A stretch of DNA of 64,000 nucleotides from Marininema mesophilum (GCF_900106775.1 NZ_FNNQ01000011.1:62001-126000), one strand, 5' to 3'. Numbered from the stretch's first letter, positions 50,640-59,503 are shown. Notes: a model not told the origin generated them from the letters alone. Program-made: numbers and translations.

Positions 50640-51200
50640 CTATTTCCATATTCTATTTATAATACTATTACGTGTATTTATCTCGAATACGTCTGGATTA
50701 GTTAATCTCTCCCAGTTATCAAAACCAATCCAACTGTTATAATATTTAAGCATTACAGTCAACATTCCGCCATGAGTTACTAACGCTGTTTTATTAAAAC
50801 CACTATCCTTTAAATCTTCTATCACTGATATCCCGCGATTCATTGCTTCATTCAGGGATTCTCCGCCATCTAATGACTTATCTACATTTGCAAAGCTATC
50901 CTTTAGACAGTCCCTCCAATCATCACGATGCGATTCACAAAGTACCCATTCAGAGAGTCTTTGATCCATCTCTAATGTAACACCACTTCTCTGTGTAAAT
51001 AGCTCAATAGATTCACATGCTCGGACCATTGGACTGGATATGACTCTATCAATAGATAATGGAAGCAAAAACTCCGTTAACATTTTCGACTGCACTTCAC
51101 CAATATTGGTTAATGAAGCGCTAAATTCCTGCCCTTCTGCTTTACAATGACGGATAATATAGATAATACTAATTTTGCCTCTCTCCTTACTAGTATTCAT
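50640..51200 (-). CDS. Histidine phosphatase-family protein
   Basis: A 186-aa phosphoglycerate-mutase-fold phosphatase. The catalytic motif is IYIIRHCKAEG (RHC rather than the more common RHG), followed by VISSPMVRACESIE and VTHGGM with the second histidine. Starts at ATG 51200, overlapping the Nudix frame by 11 bases. Substrate unknown. The coupling to a broken Nudix gene suggests a former pair of small phosphate-hydrolysing enzymes. Confidence 0.88.
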   Translation of the reverse strand: MNTSKERGKISIIYIIRHCKAEGQEFSASLTNIGEVQSKMLTEFLLPLSIDRVISSPMVRACESIELFTQRSGVTLEMDQRLSEWVLCESHRDDWRDCLKDSFANVDKSLDGGESLNEAMNRGISVIEDLKDSGFNKTALVTHGGMLTVMLKYYNSWIGFDNWERLTNPDVFEINTRNSIINRIWK

Positions 51201-51618
51201 TTTTCCAAGATGATAAATATCTTTTTAGACCTGCCAAATCAACCCAAGAGAATGATTCAGGAGATTCTATGATCTGATTATTAAGTTCCCAAACATCTAC
51301 CCACTGAGCATCTAAGGAACCATCTCCTCGCTTTAATAGTTCTCCTTTTGCTGTGCAACGGAAATAGACCCCCATTGAATCTATATTACCTCGTATTGTT
51401 TGATATACAGCGAATGGCTCAATACATTCAACATTGGAATCGGGTAAATTTGTAGTTAGGTAGGTCTCCTTCCCATGAACTAATTGCACTTGCAAGCCCG
51501 TCTCTTCTCTAACTTCGCGATGTAATGCTTGTAGTAGTGATTCAAATGGTTCTAAACGTTTACATATATCATGATAACCTCCTAATCTAGTGCTCGTTGT
51601 AATCCCTAGTACTCCTTC
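51190..51618 (-). pseudogene. Nudix hydrolase, 5'-truncated
   Basis: The minus-strand frame reads RLEPFESLLQALHREVREET then GLQVQL, a good Nudix box (ExxxxxREVxEExGL), and continues to WVDLAGLKRYLSSWKNEY. Upstream the frame stays open only to a stop at 51619, and no start codon with a ribosome binding site is present; the usual N-terminal strand is missing. The first in-frame start (TTG 51495) lies after the Nudix box and would remove it. So the gene is probably inactive. Confidence 0.7.
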
Positions 51619-51671
51619 CTAAACCAACCTCTAGTTATTGAGAGGCAGGGTGTAGAAATGAGTACCTTCTA

Positions 51672-52046
51672 TTAGCAATGATCATTATAATGGGCTAGAT
51701 TCGCATCTACAGATTCTTTTAATATTTTCTTTATTGCATCTAAGGGTAATCGATCTATAGACTTAAATCGAATACACCCTTTTCCGATGTTTAGCTTTCC
51801 TAATAAGTCTGCATTCTTTTGCAAGACCGGTGTATTTAGTATATATAAACTTATATAGTTTTTTTGTGAAGCAAAAGCACACAGTGGTCCATTCTGTTCA
51901 TAATAGGGCATCTTATATTTAATAATTTCTTTAGCATTTGGTGCGACCTGATGGATGAGCTCTCTAAGTCTAGCCAGATCTTCTTTACGATCACCTGGTA
52001 GTTGAGCCATGTATTCCTCTACTGTGTTGATTGGTTGGGACATCAT
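51672..52046 (-). CDS. DUF1801 (YdhG-like) protein
   Basis: A 124-aa protein of the DUF1801 family: TVEEYMAQLPGDRKEDLARL, EIIKYKMPYYEQNGPLCAFA and KGCIRFKSIDRLPLDAIKKI. The family includes Fra/YdhG, proposed as an iron chaperone. AAGGAAGA precedes paired ATGs. It stands alone. Confidence 0.85.
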   Translation of the reverse strand: MMSQPINTVEEYMAQLPGDRKEDLARLRELIHQVAPNAKEIIKYKMPYYEQNGPLCAFASQKNYISLYILNTPVLQKNADLLGKLNIGKGCIRFKSIDRLPLDAIKKILKESVDANLAHYNDHC

Positions 52047-52649
52047 AATTCTTCCTTTTAATTAGTTTGTATCGTTCTATCACTGTTTTTATTATATTGT
52101 TTCTTGATGAGGATGCAAGGGACCAGTTTCCTAGGCTTAGAGGAGTAATGGTTCAAAACCGGAATAAGCGTTACTGGCAAGACTCATGACGATCTGGACT
52201 ACTCGGTCTATGATAGCTACCCTGTCATATATGGGGGAAGTCGTGAAGTTGACTTTACATTGACATCCGTAGAATATCATTGTATATTCAAATGGTATTT
52301 ATCATGTCGTATTTGAATGGTAATTAAATACGTATCTGTTAGGTGAGGCTCCTGTATAGAGATATGCTGCTGCCCAAAAATGTCGAGAGACGCCAATGGG
52401 TCAACAGGGAAGATCGGCTTAAGGTCTTTTCTAATGTAGCTGGCAAAATGCCTATGCTATACAGTGCTAAAACTCAACGAGAGGAACCAAAGGTCACGTT
52501 GACTGTTTCTTTTTGAACAGACTCTGAGACTTTTTATGTGTTGTGCAAATTCAAGCCCTCACTTCTTCTTGTTGAGAAGTGAGGGCTTTTTAGCTTGTGT
52601 ACTAAGATTGTTTACCAATTTCTTTGCTCCATGAAAGGAGGTGAGGAAC
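52047..52649. other. Region with possible gene debris
   Basis: No complete gene. The plus-strand 52343-52516 stretch is open from a GTG and reads LLPKNVERRQWVNREDRL, KVFSNVAGKMPMLYSAKTQR; the composition looks coding, but I do not know the family and there is no ribosome binding site. CGGTCTATGATAGCTACCCTGTC at 52204 recurs near 29851. Confidence 0.4.
52553..52591 (+). terminator. Intrinsic terminator
   Basis: AAGCCCTCACTTCT pairs perfectly with AGAAGTGAGGGCTT over an eight-base loop, followed by TTT. It is about 60 bases before the corA leader ORF and could also act as an attenuator for it. Confidence 0.75.
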
Positions 52650-52754
52650 ATGTCTACCGATGACCCGTTACCGATAAGGTTTAATATTCAAATTGTGGTG
52701 ACCCTACAGGTAGTATGTTTCCTACCTTCTATGGGATCTAAGAAAAAGAGGTGA
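52650..52754 (+). CDS. Short leader ORF upstream of corA
   Basis: A 34-codon frame that begins at ATG 52650 behind a near-perfect AAAGGAGGTGAGGAAC site. It starts MSTDDPLPIRFNIQIVVTLQ and ends KKKR, and its TGA lies inside the ribosome binding site of corA, six bases before the corA start, so the two are coupled. The acidic-proline N-terminus (DDPLP) recalls the EPDP peptide of mgtL, which senses low Mg2+ by ribosome destabilisation. The hydrophobic middle could instead make it a small membrane peptide. Expression is inferred from the site and spacing. Confidence 0.6.
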   Translation: MSTDDPLPIRFNIQIVVTLQVVCFLPSMGSKKKR

Positions 52755-52759
52755 GCATG

Positions 52760-53695
52760 ATGTTAACGATTTATCAATCCGACACCCAAGGAGCTTTACA
52801 AGAAGTAAATCAGTTTAAAAAAGGATGCTGGATTCATCTTACCCATCCTTCTGACGAAGAAAAACAACGACTGATTTCCGAGTTAAACATTGATCTAGAT
52901 TTTCTAAATGATGCGCTTGATGAGGAAGAAACTGCGCGTATCGATAAGGAGAACGGTCAGGTCATACTGTTCGTTGAAGTTCCGATTTCCCAAAAAGAAG
53001 GAGACAAAGAAATATATACGACGGTTCCGTTGGGGATTATGGTCACAGAGGACTATTTCCTGACCGTATGTCTGAAAGAAACAGACGTCATGAAAGATTT
53101 TGTCCAAGGAAATGTAAAAAACTTTTATACCCATATGACAACACGTTTTGTTCTCCAAATTTTGTTTCGTACTTCAAATTATTTCTTGCAGGGCTTGAAA
53201 AGAATTAATAAGCATAGGGAAAATCTCGAAATATCCATGCGGAAATCATTGAAAAACAACGAATTGTTATCTGTACTTGCCATACAGAAAAGCCTTGTTT
53301 ATTTTTCGACAGCCTTGGAAGATAACAGTTTGCTGGTAGAACGCCTGTTAAGCGGTAGTTTCCTGAAAATGTATGATGACGATCAGGAGTTGCTCGAGGA
53401 CGTAAAGATCGAAATGCGACAGGCGATCAAAACGACTGAGATTTACTCTACCATCTTAGGAAATGTCATGAATGGATTTAGTTCCATCATTTCTAATAAC
53501 TTGAATCATAAGGTTAAATTGCTTAGCGCCCTGACTATCATCGTCACATTGCCAATGATAATTGCCACTTACTATGGTATGAATGTCAAGCTTCCGATGC
53601 AGGATCATCCGCAGGCATTTAATATCATTATGATTTTGTCTGCGACTATTACTATTGGAACCGCCCTCTTATTCTGGAAAAAGAAATACTTGTAA
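52760..53695 (+). CDS. corA: CorA-family magnesium transporter
   Basis: A 311-aa divalent-cation channel. A long cytosolic alpha/beta funnel domain (LDDALDEEETARIDKE-like loop) and helical stalk lead to two C-terminal membrane segments; the YYGMNVKLP loop carries the GMN selectivity motif. The terminal WKKKYL is typical. The best start is ATG 52760 (AGAGGTG five bases upstream); GTG 52751 and ATG 52757 are alternatives. Preceded by the leader ORF and followed by a membrane thioredoxin. Confidence 0.93.
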   Translation: MLTIYQSDTQGALQEVNQFKKGCWIHLTHPSDEEKQRLISELNIDLDFLNDALDEEETARIDKENGQVILFVEVPISQKEGDKEIYTTVPLGIMVTEDYFLTVCLKETDVMKDFVQGNVKNFYTHMTTRFVLQILFRTSNYFLQGLKRINKHRENLEISMRKSLKNNELLSVLAIQKSLVYFSTALEDNSLLVERLLSGSFLKMYDDDQELLEDVKIEMRQAIKTTEIYSTILGNVMNGFSSIISNNLNHKVKLLSALTIIVTLPMIIATYYGMNVKLPMQDHPQAFNIIMILSATITIGTALLFWKKKYL

Positions 53696-53738
53696 TCGTT
53701 GTGTGGAACTTCAACCAACGGAAGAGAGGGGCGAAAGT

Positions 53739-54158
53739 ATGAAGAAACGAAATGAAGGATGGTTTTATCTGTTACTGTTTGGCGTTCTGGCGGCGGGGTT
53801 GGGAAGTTCTTGGTATTTATATAATCTAGACAACTCCGCATTATCACAGGAAGTCAGTGAGCTGAAACCCGATCAATTAGCCGAAACGGTCAAGCAAAAA
53901 GAGAAGATTCTGTTTGCCTACTTTTATACACCTGATTGTGCACAGTGCAAAAGTGCTGAGGAAATGGTTGCTAATGCTGCAAAAGAAAAAGGTGAAAAAT
54001 GGGTAAAGGTCAACGTTAAGAATGCAACTGATTTGCAAGCAACTTATCAAATTAAGGGTGTTCCCAGTCTGATTGTATTTCAAGGTGGAAAAGAAGTATC
54101 TAGACTGGACAAAGGTTGGGAAGAAAATAAGGTGACGGCTCTATTTCAACAGAAATAG
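53739..54158 (+). CDS. Membrane-anchored thioredoxin-like protein
   Basis: A 139-aa protein with an N-terminal anchor (WFYLLLFGVLAAGLGSSWYL) and an extracytoplasmic thioredoxin fold: FYTPDCAQCKSAEEMV holds the CxxC site and GVPSLIVFQGG the cis-proline. The start is ATG 53739 after GAGAGGGGCGAAAG; upstream codons lie within corA. It follows corA by 43 bases and is probably on the same transcript. Thiol-disulfide exchange outside the membrane is inferred. Confidence 0.88.
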   Translation: MKKRNEGWFYLLLFGVLAAGLGSSWYLYNLDNSALSQEVSELKPDQLAETVKQKEKILFAYFYTPDCAQCKSAEEMVANAAKEKGEKWVKVNVKNATDLQATYQIKGVPSLIVFQGGKEVSRLDKGWEENKVTALFQQK

Positions 54159-54170
54159 AGCATTGAAACA

Positions 54171-54260
54171 ACAAAGCCAGGGATATATCCCTGGCTTTGT
54201 TGGCAACATACTTTCTGTTAGCAAGACCTTTACTTTTCTCATAAAAGTAAAGGTCTTTTT
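54171..54260 (+). ncRNA. Relic of a yybP-ykoY manganese riboswitch (3' half)
   Basis: CTGGCTTTGTTGGCAACATA, GTTAGCAAGACCTTTACT and the terminator AAGACCTTTACTTT...AAAGTAAAGGTCTTTTTT closely match the 3' half of the element before the TerC gene. The 5' part with GGGGAGTAGC is missing; the thioredoxin gene ends just upstream. No intact gene follows, so it now probably serves as a terminator. Confidence 0.7.
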
Positions 54261-54271
54261 TATGGGCTTAA

Positions 54272-54421
54272 CTTGATTGAACCAACCTTCTACTTTAAAC
54301 CAAGAAAGCATCTCTAAACCTACGATCAACATGAATCCAAGAACCATAAAGTATCCAACCGCCACATTAACCCTAGCATATGCCCAAAATTCATCCTATA
54401 AATTCCGGCGATAAACGTCAG
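54272..54421 (-). pseudogene. corA: Relic of a second corA gene (C-terminus)
   Basis: The minus strand reads LTFIAGIYRMNFGHMLGL and, after a frameshift, VGYFMVLGFMLIVGLEMLSW followed by FKVEGWF. This is the end of a CorA protein: the GMN loop (here RMN) and the last membrane helix. The rest of the gene is absent. Confidence 0.75.
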
Positions 54422-54514
54422 CTTGAACGTGCAGTTGGTAATATTTACATATGTATAAATAAATAATTCTCATCTATAATCATTCGGAAATAGGGCTTAC
54501 AAGGAGAATCCTTT

Positions 54515-55165
54515 ATGAGTAAGAGAGTGAAAGAACTAGATTCTATACGCGGATTAGCGGCTATTACAGTGGTAATAGGACATTTTTTCTTAATGCTCCC
54601 ATCATTACCTAATTATATAAAATTATCGCCTCTTCGATTTTTATGGGCTGGTGGAGAAGCTGTAATCGTTTTTTATGTCCTAAGTGGTTTTGTGTTATCA
54701 ATGGCACTTTATCATTCTAAAGTTAATTATTGGGGATATTTAATTAAACGGTTTATACGAATCTATGTCCCCTATTATTTTTGGATATTCATTACCTTCG
54801 CTTCATTTATTATATTTTCGTCCTATGAAGTTACTGGCTTACGAGATTGGTTTTACGATAAATGGCAAGGACCTTTAACAAAGTTAGACATTTTCAATCA
54901 CTTAGTACTGCTTAATAATTTTTTCACAGACAACTACAATCCTGTTGTTTGGTCATTAACGCAAGAGATGCGCATATCGATTGTATTCCCCCTGCTATTC
55001 TTTGTTTTTTATAAATTACACTGGAAAAAAACAATCCTTTTTGCCGTGATTTTTTCCGTTATTAGTATTGTATCTAACATATTGGGTATTGGGAAAGCTG
55101 CAGGATTTTATAATGGATATAAGGGTTATCCATGGATAATATGTGATTCTATAAATATAAAATAA
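54515..55165 (+). CDS. Acyltransferase-3 family protein, C-terminally truncated
   Basis: A 216-aa frame with the family start KELDSIRGLAAITVVIGHFF (catalytic His), VFYVLSGFVLSMAL, LIKRFIRIYVPYYFWIF and VVWSLTQEMRISIVFPLL. Members are normally 340-400 aa with ten helices; this one stops after about six and ends six bases from the convergent MFS gene. AAGGAGAATC gives a good start. It is probably a broken gene whose 3' end was lost in a rearrangement. Confidence 0.8.
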   Translation: MSKRVKELDSIRGLAAITVVIGHFFLMLPSLPNYIKLSPLRFLWAGGEAVIVFYVLSGFVLSMALYHSKVNYWGYLIKRFIRIYVPYYFWIFITFASFIIFSSYEVTGLRDWFYDKWQGPLTKLDIFNHLVLLNNFFTDNYNPVVWSLTQEMRISIVFPLLFFVFYKLHWKKTILFAVIFSVISIVSNILGIGKAAGFYNGYKGYPWIICDSINIK

Positions 55166-55170
55166 TCATA

Positions 55171-56379
55171 TTAAGCTGCTAATGTCTTACCCTTTCTCTC
55201 TTCCCTCCATATCAGTATATAGAAGCTTACAACTAGTAATAGACACGATAAGAAGATGGTGATGATCATGGGAAGTGAACTGCGTACATGTATGGTTCCT
55301 AGAATGAATCCACAGATGGCTCCAGAAATCATCTGTAGAAAGAAAAACAATCCGGATGCGGTCCCTGCAATCTCTTCAAATGGTTCCATCACGGAGGCTT
55401 GACAAGCTGGAAAGATTCCTCCTACACCTACCATTAACAGCACCATTGGAAGGATAATTGACCAGACGGTGTTAATTCCTCCAAGGGCCAGGGTCAACAT
55501 AATGGAGGCTGATACGAAGGCGAGAGTTCCTTCAATAAGGATCACTCGATTTAAGCCGATATCGTTCGAGAATTTCCTCGTAAAAAAAGTACCTACGATG
55601 TATCCTACAATCACCACTCCGTATAGAAATCCGTAGACGATAGGGGAAATACCTAGCACTGTCTGAAATACAAAGGAGGATGTTTGAATGTACGTATAGT
55701 AGGCACACCAAGCAAGACTGATCGCTAAACTATAGGCGAGAAATAATCGATTAGTGAGTAAACGTTTATAGTTTCCTAATATAGACTGAAAACCGATTTT
55801 TTTGAGCGGTTGTTGATTCGTCTCTCTCACCCATAGTTGGATAATAACCCAAAGGATTGAGGAATAGGTGACCAAAAGAATAAATGACATTCTCCAGCCG
55901 AATGTTACTTCAAGCCCCCCTCCTATTATCGGTGCAATCGCTGGTGTCAGAGCGATTGCTGTAGATAGATAGGTAAGGGTTTTTATCTGGGCTTTTTGGG
56001 AAAACAAGTCCTTTGCGATAACCCTTGCAACGACTGTGCCGCAACACCCTCCCACTGCTTGGAAAAATCGTCCGATGATGAGGATCCATACATTGGGGGC
56101 CAATAGGCAGCAGAGCGAAGCGATTACATAGATAGATAGACCCCATAAGATTACGGGCTTACGTCCATAACGATCTGACAAAAACCCACAACATAACGTG
56201 GACAGCGCATATCCAACCATATAGAGACTAAGGGTGAGTTGAATCTCCGAGGCATTCGTTTTCAGGTCGTTAATCATATGAGGCAATGAAGGCAAATAGA
56301 GACCAATCGAGGCTTGTGGTAAACAAACAAGCGCGATCAGGACCCCTGTGATTTTCCAACGCTGCTGTGATGGGCCCAT
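55171..56379 (-). CDS. MFS drug exporter of the Bcr/CflA type
   Basis: A 402-aa transporter with 12 membrane segments. The N-terminus PQASIGLYLPSLPHMINDL, motif A GFLSDRYGRKPVILWG and GRFFQAVGGCCGTVVARVIA are typical of the Bcr/CflA drug:H+ antiporters. AGGAGC precedes the ATG. It follows the FAD/NAD(P)-binding protein gene by 19 bases, so the two form an operon; the exporter may secrete the product of that enzyme. Substrate unknown. Confidence 0.9.
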   Translation of the reverse strand: MGPSQQRWKITGVLIALVCLPQASIGLYLPSLPHMINDLKTNASEIQLTLSLYMVGYALSTLCCGFLSDRYGRKPVILWGLSIYVIASLCCLLAPNVWILIIGRFFQAVGGCCGTVVARVIAKDLFSQKAQIKTLTYLSTAIALTPAIAPIIGGGLEVTFGWRMSFILLVTYSSILWVIIQLWVRETNQQPLKKIGFQSILGNYKRLLTNRLFLAYSLAISLAWCAYYTYIQTSSFVFQTVLGISPIVYGFLYGVVIVGYIVGTFFTRKFSNDIGLNRVILIEGTLAFVSASIMLTLALGGINTVWSIILPMVLLMVGVGGIFPACQASVMEPFEEIAGTASGLFFFLQMISGAICGFILGTIHVRSSLPMIITIFLSCLLLVVSFYILIWREERKGKTLAA

Positions 56380-56398
56380 AGGGAAGCTCCTTTCTACT

Positions 56399-57934
56399 CT
56401 ATACGGATAAACTTGCTCTTTTTCCCCCGGATGTGGAAGTATCCATCCACTTCACTAGATCCTGTGCAATACAGCTGGCGTGCTTTGCAATCATCTCCAG
56501 GGAGCTGGTGTAATAATAGGTCCCACATGTAACATGACCAATCGCCCGTAAGTGGGGGTCCGTTTGGTTGTTTCGATCCACTAGCGCACCCGTCCCAAAA
56601 TCCGTCTCCAAGCCTCCCCATGGATTTTTAATCGCATATCCTTTACTGAGCATCGCTCCGATCAACCCTGCTTCACTTTGACCTTCGAGGTGTCTGACAG
56701 GGCCAGTAGCATTAATCACCCAATCAAACTCCAATTGTTCATCATCTTGCATAAGGGCATAGAAGGAGCCATCTTGGTAATAGCCCATGTACTGTAATCC
56801 TGCCTTTACAGATAGCTGCCCTATTTCTATGAGGTGTAAGATTTTTTTAGCGTTACAGACGGGCATTGGGTTGCGCTTTGCTTGGAAATATCGATCAAAT
56901 CGCTCAAGGTAGAGTTGTTTATCTTTTTTAGATAAGTGCCGCCAAAACATTTCGATTACTTCATTGATAGCAGCTAAAATGGATTGTTTTACACCATTCG
57001 CCTCTACTTGATCTAGATCATTCATTAATCGCTCTCTCAGATTCATCTTCAATTCTTGTTTAGTAAACAAAATATCTCGCCAGTGAATTTCTCCGTCTTG
57101 AAACTCTTTTCGAAGCAATCTAACGAAATCTCGCAGTGAAATCATATCTTCTTTTTGCTTAATGAGTGAACGAAGACTTTCATTGGTAAGATTGGTCAAT
57201 CGATGGGGTTGAACAGGTCCTCGAACTGCAGGAAGTTCTCCACTTCTGGAAAGGAAACTGATAGCCCCTTCATGACCCTGCTGCCGAAGAGCGATTGCGA
57301 TATCCACGGCAGTTAATCCCGATCCAATCACCCCCACATGAGTATCCTTCGTTATAGGGGCCAAGGCTCTCTTTAGTGGATAAGCGTTATGAATATACTG
57401 CTCCTGTCCACTTAAATGATAATGATCCTTTAAGTGGGGATTACCAATACATAAGATCACCACATCATGTTCCTCAACCTCTCGTCCCTTGGTAATTAAG
57501 CGATACTTTTTCTCCGCTTTTATTAATTGAATTACTTCACTGTATTCTACCCGAATATGTATATTTTTTTCTAGTGCTCGGCAGATACTTGTTTCAAATG
57601 AGTCTTTTAAGTACAGTCCAAAAAGACTTCGGGGCATAAATTTCTCTTTTCGTACCGTGATTTCTGGTCGTTGGCTGAGCCACTCCCAGAAATGCTCCGG
57701 ATGGTCGTTATCGATGCTCATAAACTTTGCGTCACGATTTAACAACAAGTCCGCATAGTCGGTCTGATATGCATTTCCGGGTCCTACAGAACCCTTTTTT
57801 TCATAGATCACCACGCGTAATGACTCGAACGGTGGCCTTTTCTTCGTCTTTAGCACCAGGTGGTGCAACAAAGAAATACAGGAAGCTCCCCCACCGATAA
57901 TACTGATCGATAAGTTTTTACGTTGATGGTTCAT
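56399..57934 (-). CDS. FAD/NAD(P)-binding oxidoreductase
   Basis: A 511-aa flavoprotein-like enzyme of the NAD_binding_9 type. The first dinucleotide motif is SISIIGGGASCISLLHHL, a second site is HVGVIGSGLTAVDIAIALRQ, and WVINATGPVRHLEG and GHVTCGTYYYTSSLEMI follow. The start is ATG 57934 after GGGAGGG. Relatives act in hydroxylation of amines or amino acids in secondary metabolism, or have unknown roles. The operon with an exporter suggests small-molecule synthesis and efflux. Confidence 0.82.
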   Translation of the reverse strand: MNHQRKNLSISIIGGGASCISLLHHLVLKTKKRPPFESLRVVIYEKKGSVGPGNAYQTDYADLLLNRDAKFMSIDNDHPEHFWEWLSQRPEITVRKEKFMPRSLFGLYLKDSFETSICRALEKNIHIRVEYSEVIQLIKAEKKYRLITKGREVEEHDVVILCIGNPHLKDHYHLSGQEQYIHNAYPLKRALAPITKDTHVGVIGSGLTAVDIAIALRQQGHEGAISFLSRSGELPAVRGPVQPHRLTNLTNESLRSLIKQKEDMISLRDFVRLLRKEFQDGEIHWRDILFTKQELKMNLRERLMNDLDQVEANGVKQSILAAINEVIEMFWRHLSKKDKQLYLERFDRYFQAKRNPMPVCNAKKILHLIEIGQLSVKAGLQYMGYYQDGSFYALMQDDEQLEFDWVINATGPVRHLEGQSEAGLIGAMLSKGYAIKNPWGGLETDFGTGALVDRNNQTDPHLRAIGHVTCGTYYYTSSLEMIAKHASCIAQDLVKWMDTSTSGGKRASLSV

Positions 57935-58130
57935 GCCATACCCTCCCTTAATTAAAGGCATCCTTGACCGAGTTATATTGTTTACCATGACAAACAATGT
58001 TTCCTTAGGATAAATTATACACCATATATTTCCCAGTGGGTGTTTTTTAAGTTAATCTTTTTTTAAGATGTTAAGGCCTTCATGAATCGCATATCCTTCC
58101 CTATAGCTGGGAATAGGGAGGGTTTATTGG

Positions 58131-59444
58131 GTGTCTATGTTGAAGAAAAAGTTAGGTACCACCTCAATGGTAGCTACCAGCACAGGAATGGCTTTATCAT
58201 CTAGTATTTTCCCAGCAATCATTCTAGCAATAGGGAATTTGGGTATGTTGACGGCGATGAGTGCAATTGCGATAGCTGGGATCTTAAATTTCACGATTGC
58301 CATCCATTTTGCTAACTTATCTCAGATGTTCCCTGAAGCAAAAGGAATTAAGGGATATCTTCATGAAGCTTTTGGAGAGAAAATCTCTTCTTTTTTCAGT
58401 TTATTATATTTATTATTAACCTGGGTAGCAGGCGCTCTGGAAATTTATATTTTTTCTTATGTTATATCCTATCTTGGTCAGTATTTTAAACTGCCTATTG
58501 TCTCCTCTATCCCGGGCATCGGATGGACTATTTTTCTTCTTTGTTTATTTTTCTTATTAAATTTATGGGATGTGGAAGTGGCGAGTAAGTGGCAAAGTAT
58601 AATAACCTATGGAATGTTTACTCTGCTTGTTCTATTCTCTATGTACGTATTCTTTCAGCCTACCCATCAAATAGATATCTCCCCTATTAACTTTAGCTGG
58701 AACTCCTTTATTATGGCGGTAGGAGTTTCTATGTACCTTTTTCGTGGTTTTGAATGGGTTGTACATATGGCAGGGGAAGTTAAAAATATCAAGGTTGTTG
58801 CGCGGGCCCTTCCTATTTCAATCATGGTGTTAACAGGAGTCTATCTTATCTATACCTCGACACTTCCATTAAACCACTCTCTATCGATGCAGATTCTCTC
58901 CTCACCCGTTCCGCATCTTTTGTTGTCTAAGTTATTTGGTTGGATTGCCCTAGCGATGATGGGATTAATTAGCTTGATGGCTACTTTGACGACGTACAAT
59001 GCAACCATGATGGGGGTCTCCCGCATGATTTATGACTTAGCTTCCGTGAATTTACTCCCTCAAATATTTACTCGTGTTCATGGAAAGTTTCGTACCCCTT
59101 GGGTCGCAATCGTTGCTACTTTTCTCATTCAACTCGTCTTTGCCCTCCTTGTCTCCGTTACACACAATTTTCACATCCCCATCTTAATGGCAACCATCAT
59201 TCAAGGAATTGTTTACGCACTCTCGGGTACTGCCATCTGGATCTTACGGAATAAGGCTAGGCAAAACCAATTTTTGTGGTTTCGAGGAAGCTCTACTATT
59301 GCTTTGTTTTCCACAGGAATTTTTATCTATCTCTCCATGATTGTCATCTTACCAAGCTTAAATGGAAGTGTAGGAATTTCATTATTGATCACCACTCTTC
59401 TTACATTCGTCTATGTTTTCTCTGTTAAAAGAACTTCCCTTTAA
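58131..59444 (+). CDS. APC-family amino acid permease
   Basis: A 437-aa transporter with about 12 membrane segments. The N-terminus GTTSMVATSTGMALSSSIFP corresponds to the first helix of APC permeases, and FRGFEWVVHMAGEVKNIKVV to helix 6 and its loop. GTG 58131 is nine bases from AGGGAGGG; ATG 58137 is possible. It is divergent from the oxidoreductase-exporter operon, so it might import a precursor for it. Substrate unknown. Confidence 0.85.
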   Translation: MSMLKKKLGTTSMVATSTGMALSSSIFPAIILAIGNLGMLTAMSAIAIAGILNFTIAIHFANLSQMFPEAKGIKGYLHEAFGEKISSFFSLLYLLLTWVAGALEIYIFSYVISYLGQYFKLPIVSSIPGIGWTIFLLCLFFLLNLWDVEVASKWQSIITYGMFTLLVLFSMYVFFQPTHQIDISPINFSWNSFIMAVGVSMYLFRGFEWVVHMAGEVKNIKVVARALPISIMVLTGVYLIYTSTLPLNHSLSMQILSSPVPHLLLSKLFGWIALAMMGLISLMATLTTYNATMMGVSRMIYDLASVNLLPQIFTRVHGKFRTPWVAIVATFLIQLVFALLVSVTHNFHIPILMATIIQGIVYALSGTAIWILRNKARQNQFLWFRGSSTIALFSTGIFIYLSMIVILPSLNGSVGISLLITTLLTFVYVFSVKRTSL

Positions 59445-59448
59445 CAAA

Positions 59449-59502
59449 AACACAAAGATCCAGTAGGTAGTCTTCGCGTCTATCTACTGGATCTTTGTGT
59501 TT
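59449..59502. terminator. Bidirectional terminator
   Basis: AACACAAAGATCCAGTAG pairs with CTACTGGATCTTTGTGTT, plus further inner pairs, between convergent genes. T-runs follow on the plus strand. Confidence 0.88.
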
Positions 59503-59503
59503 T

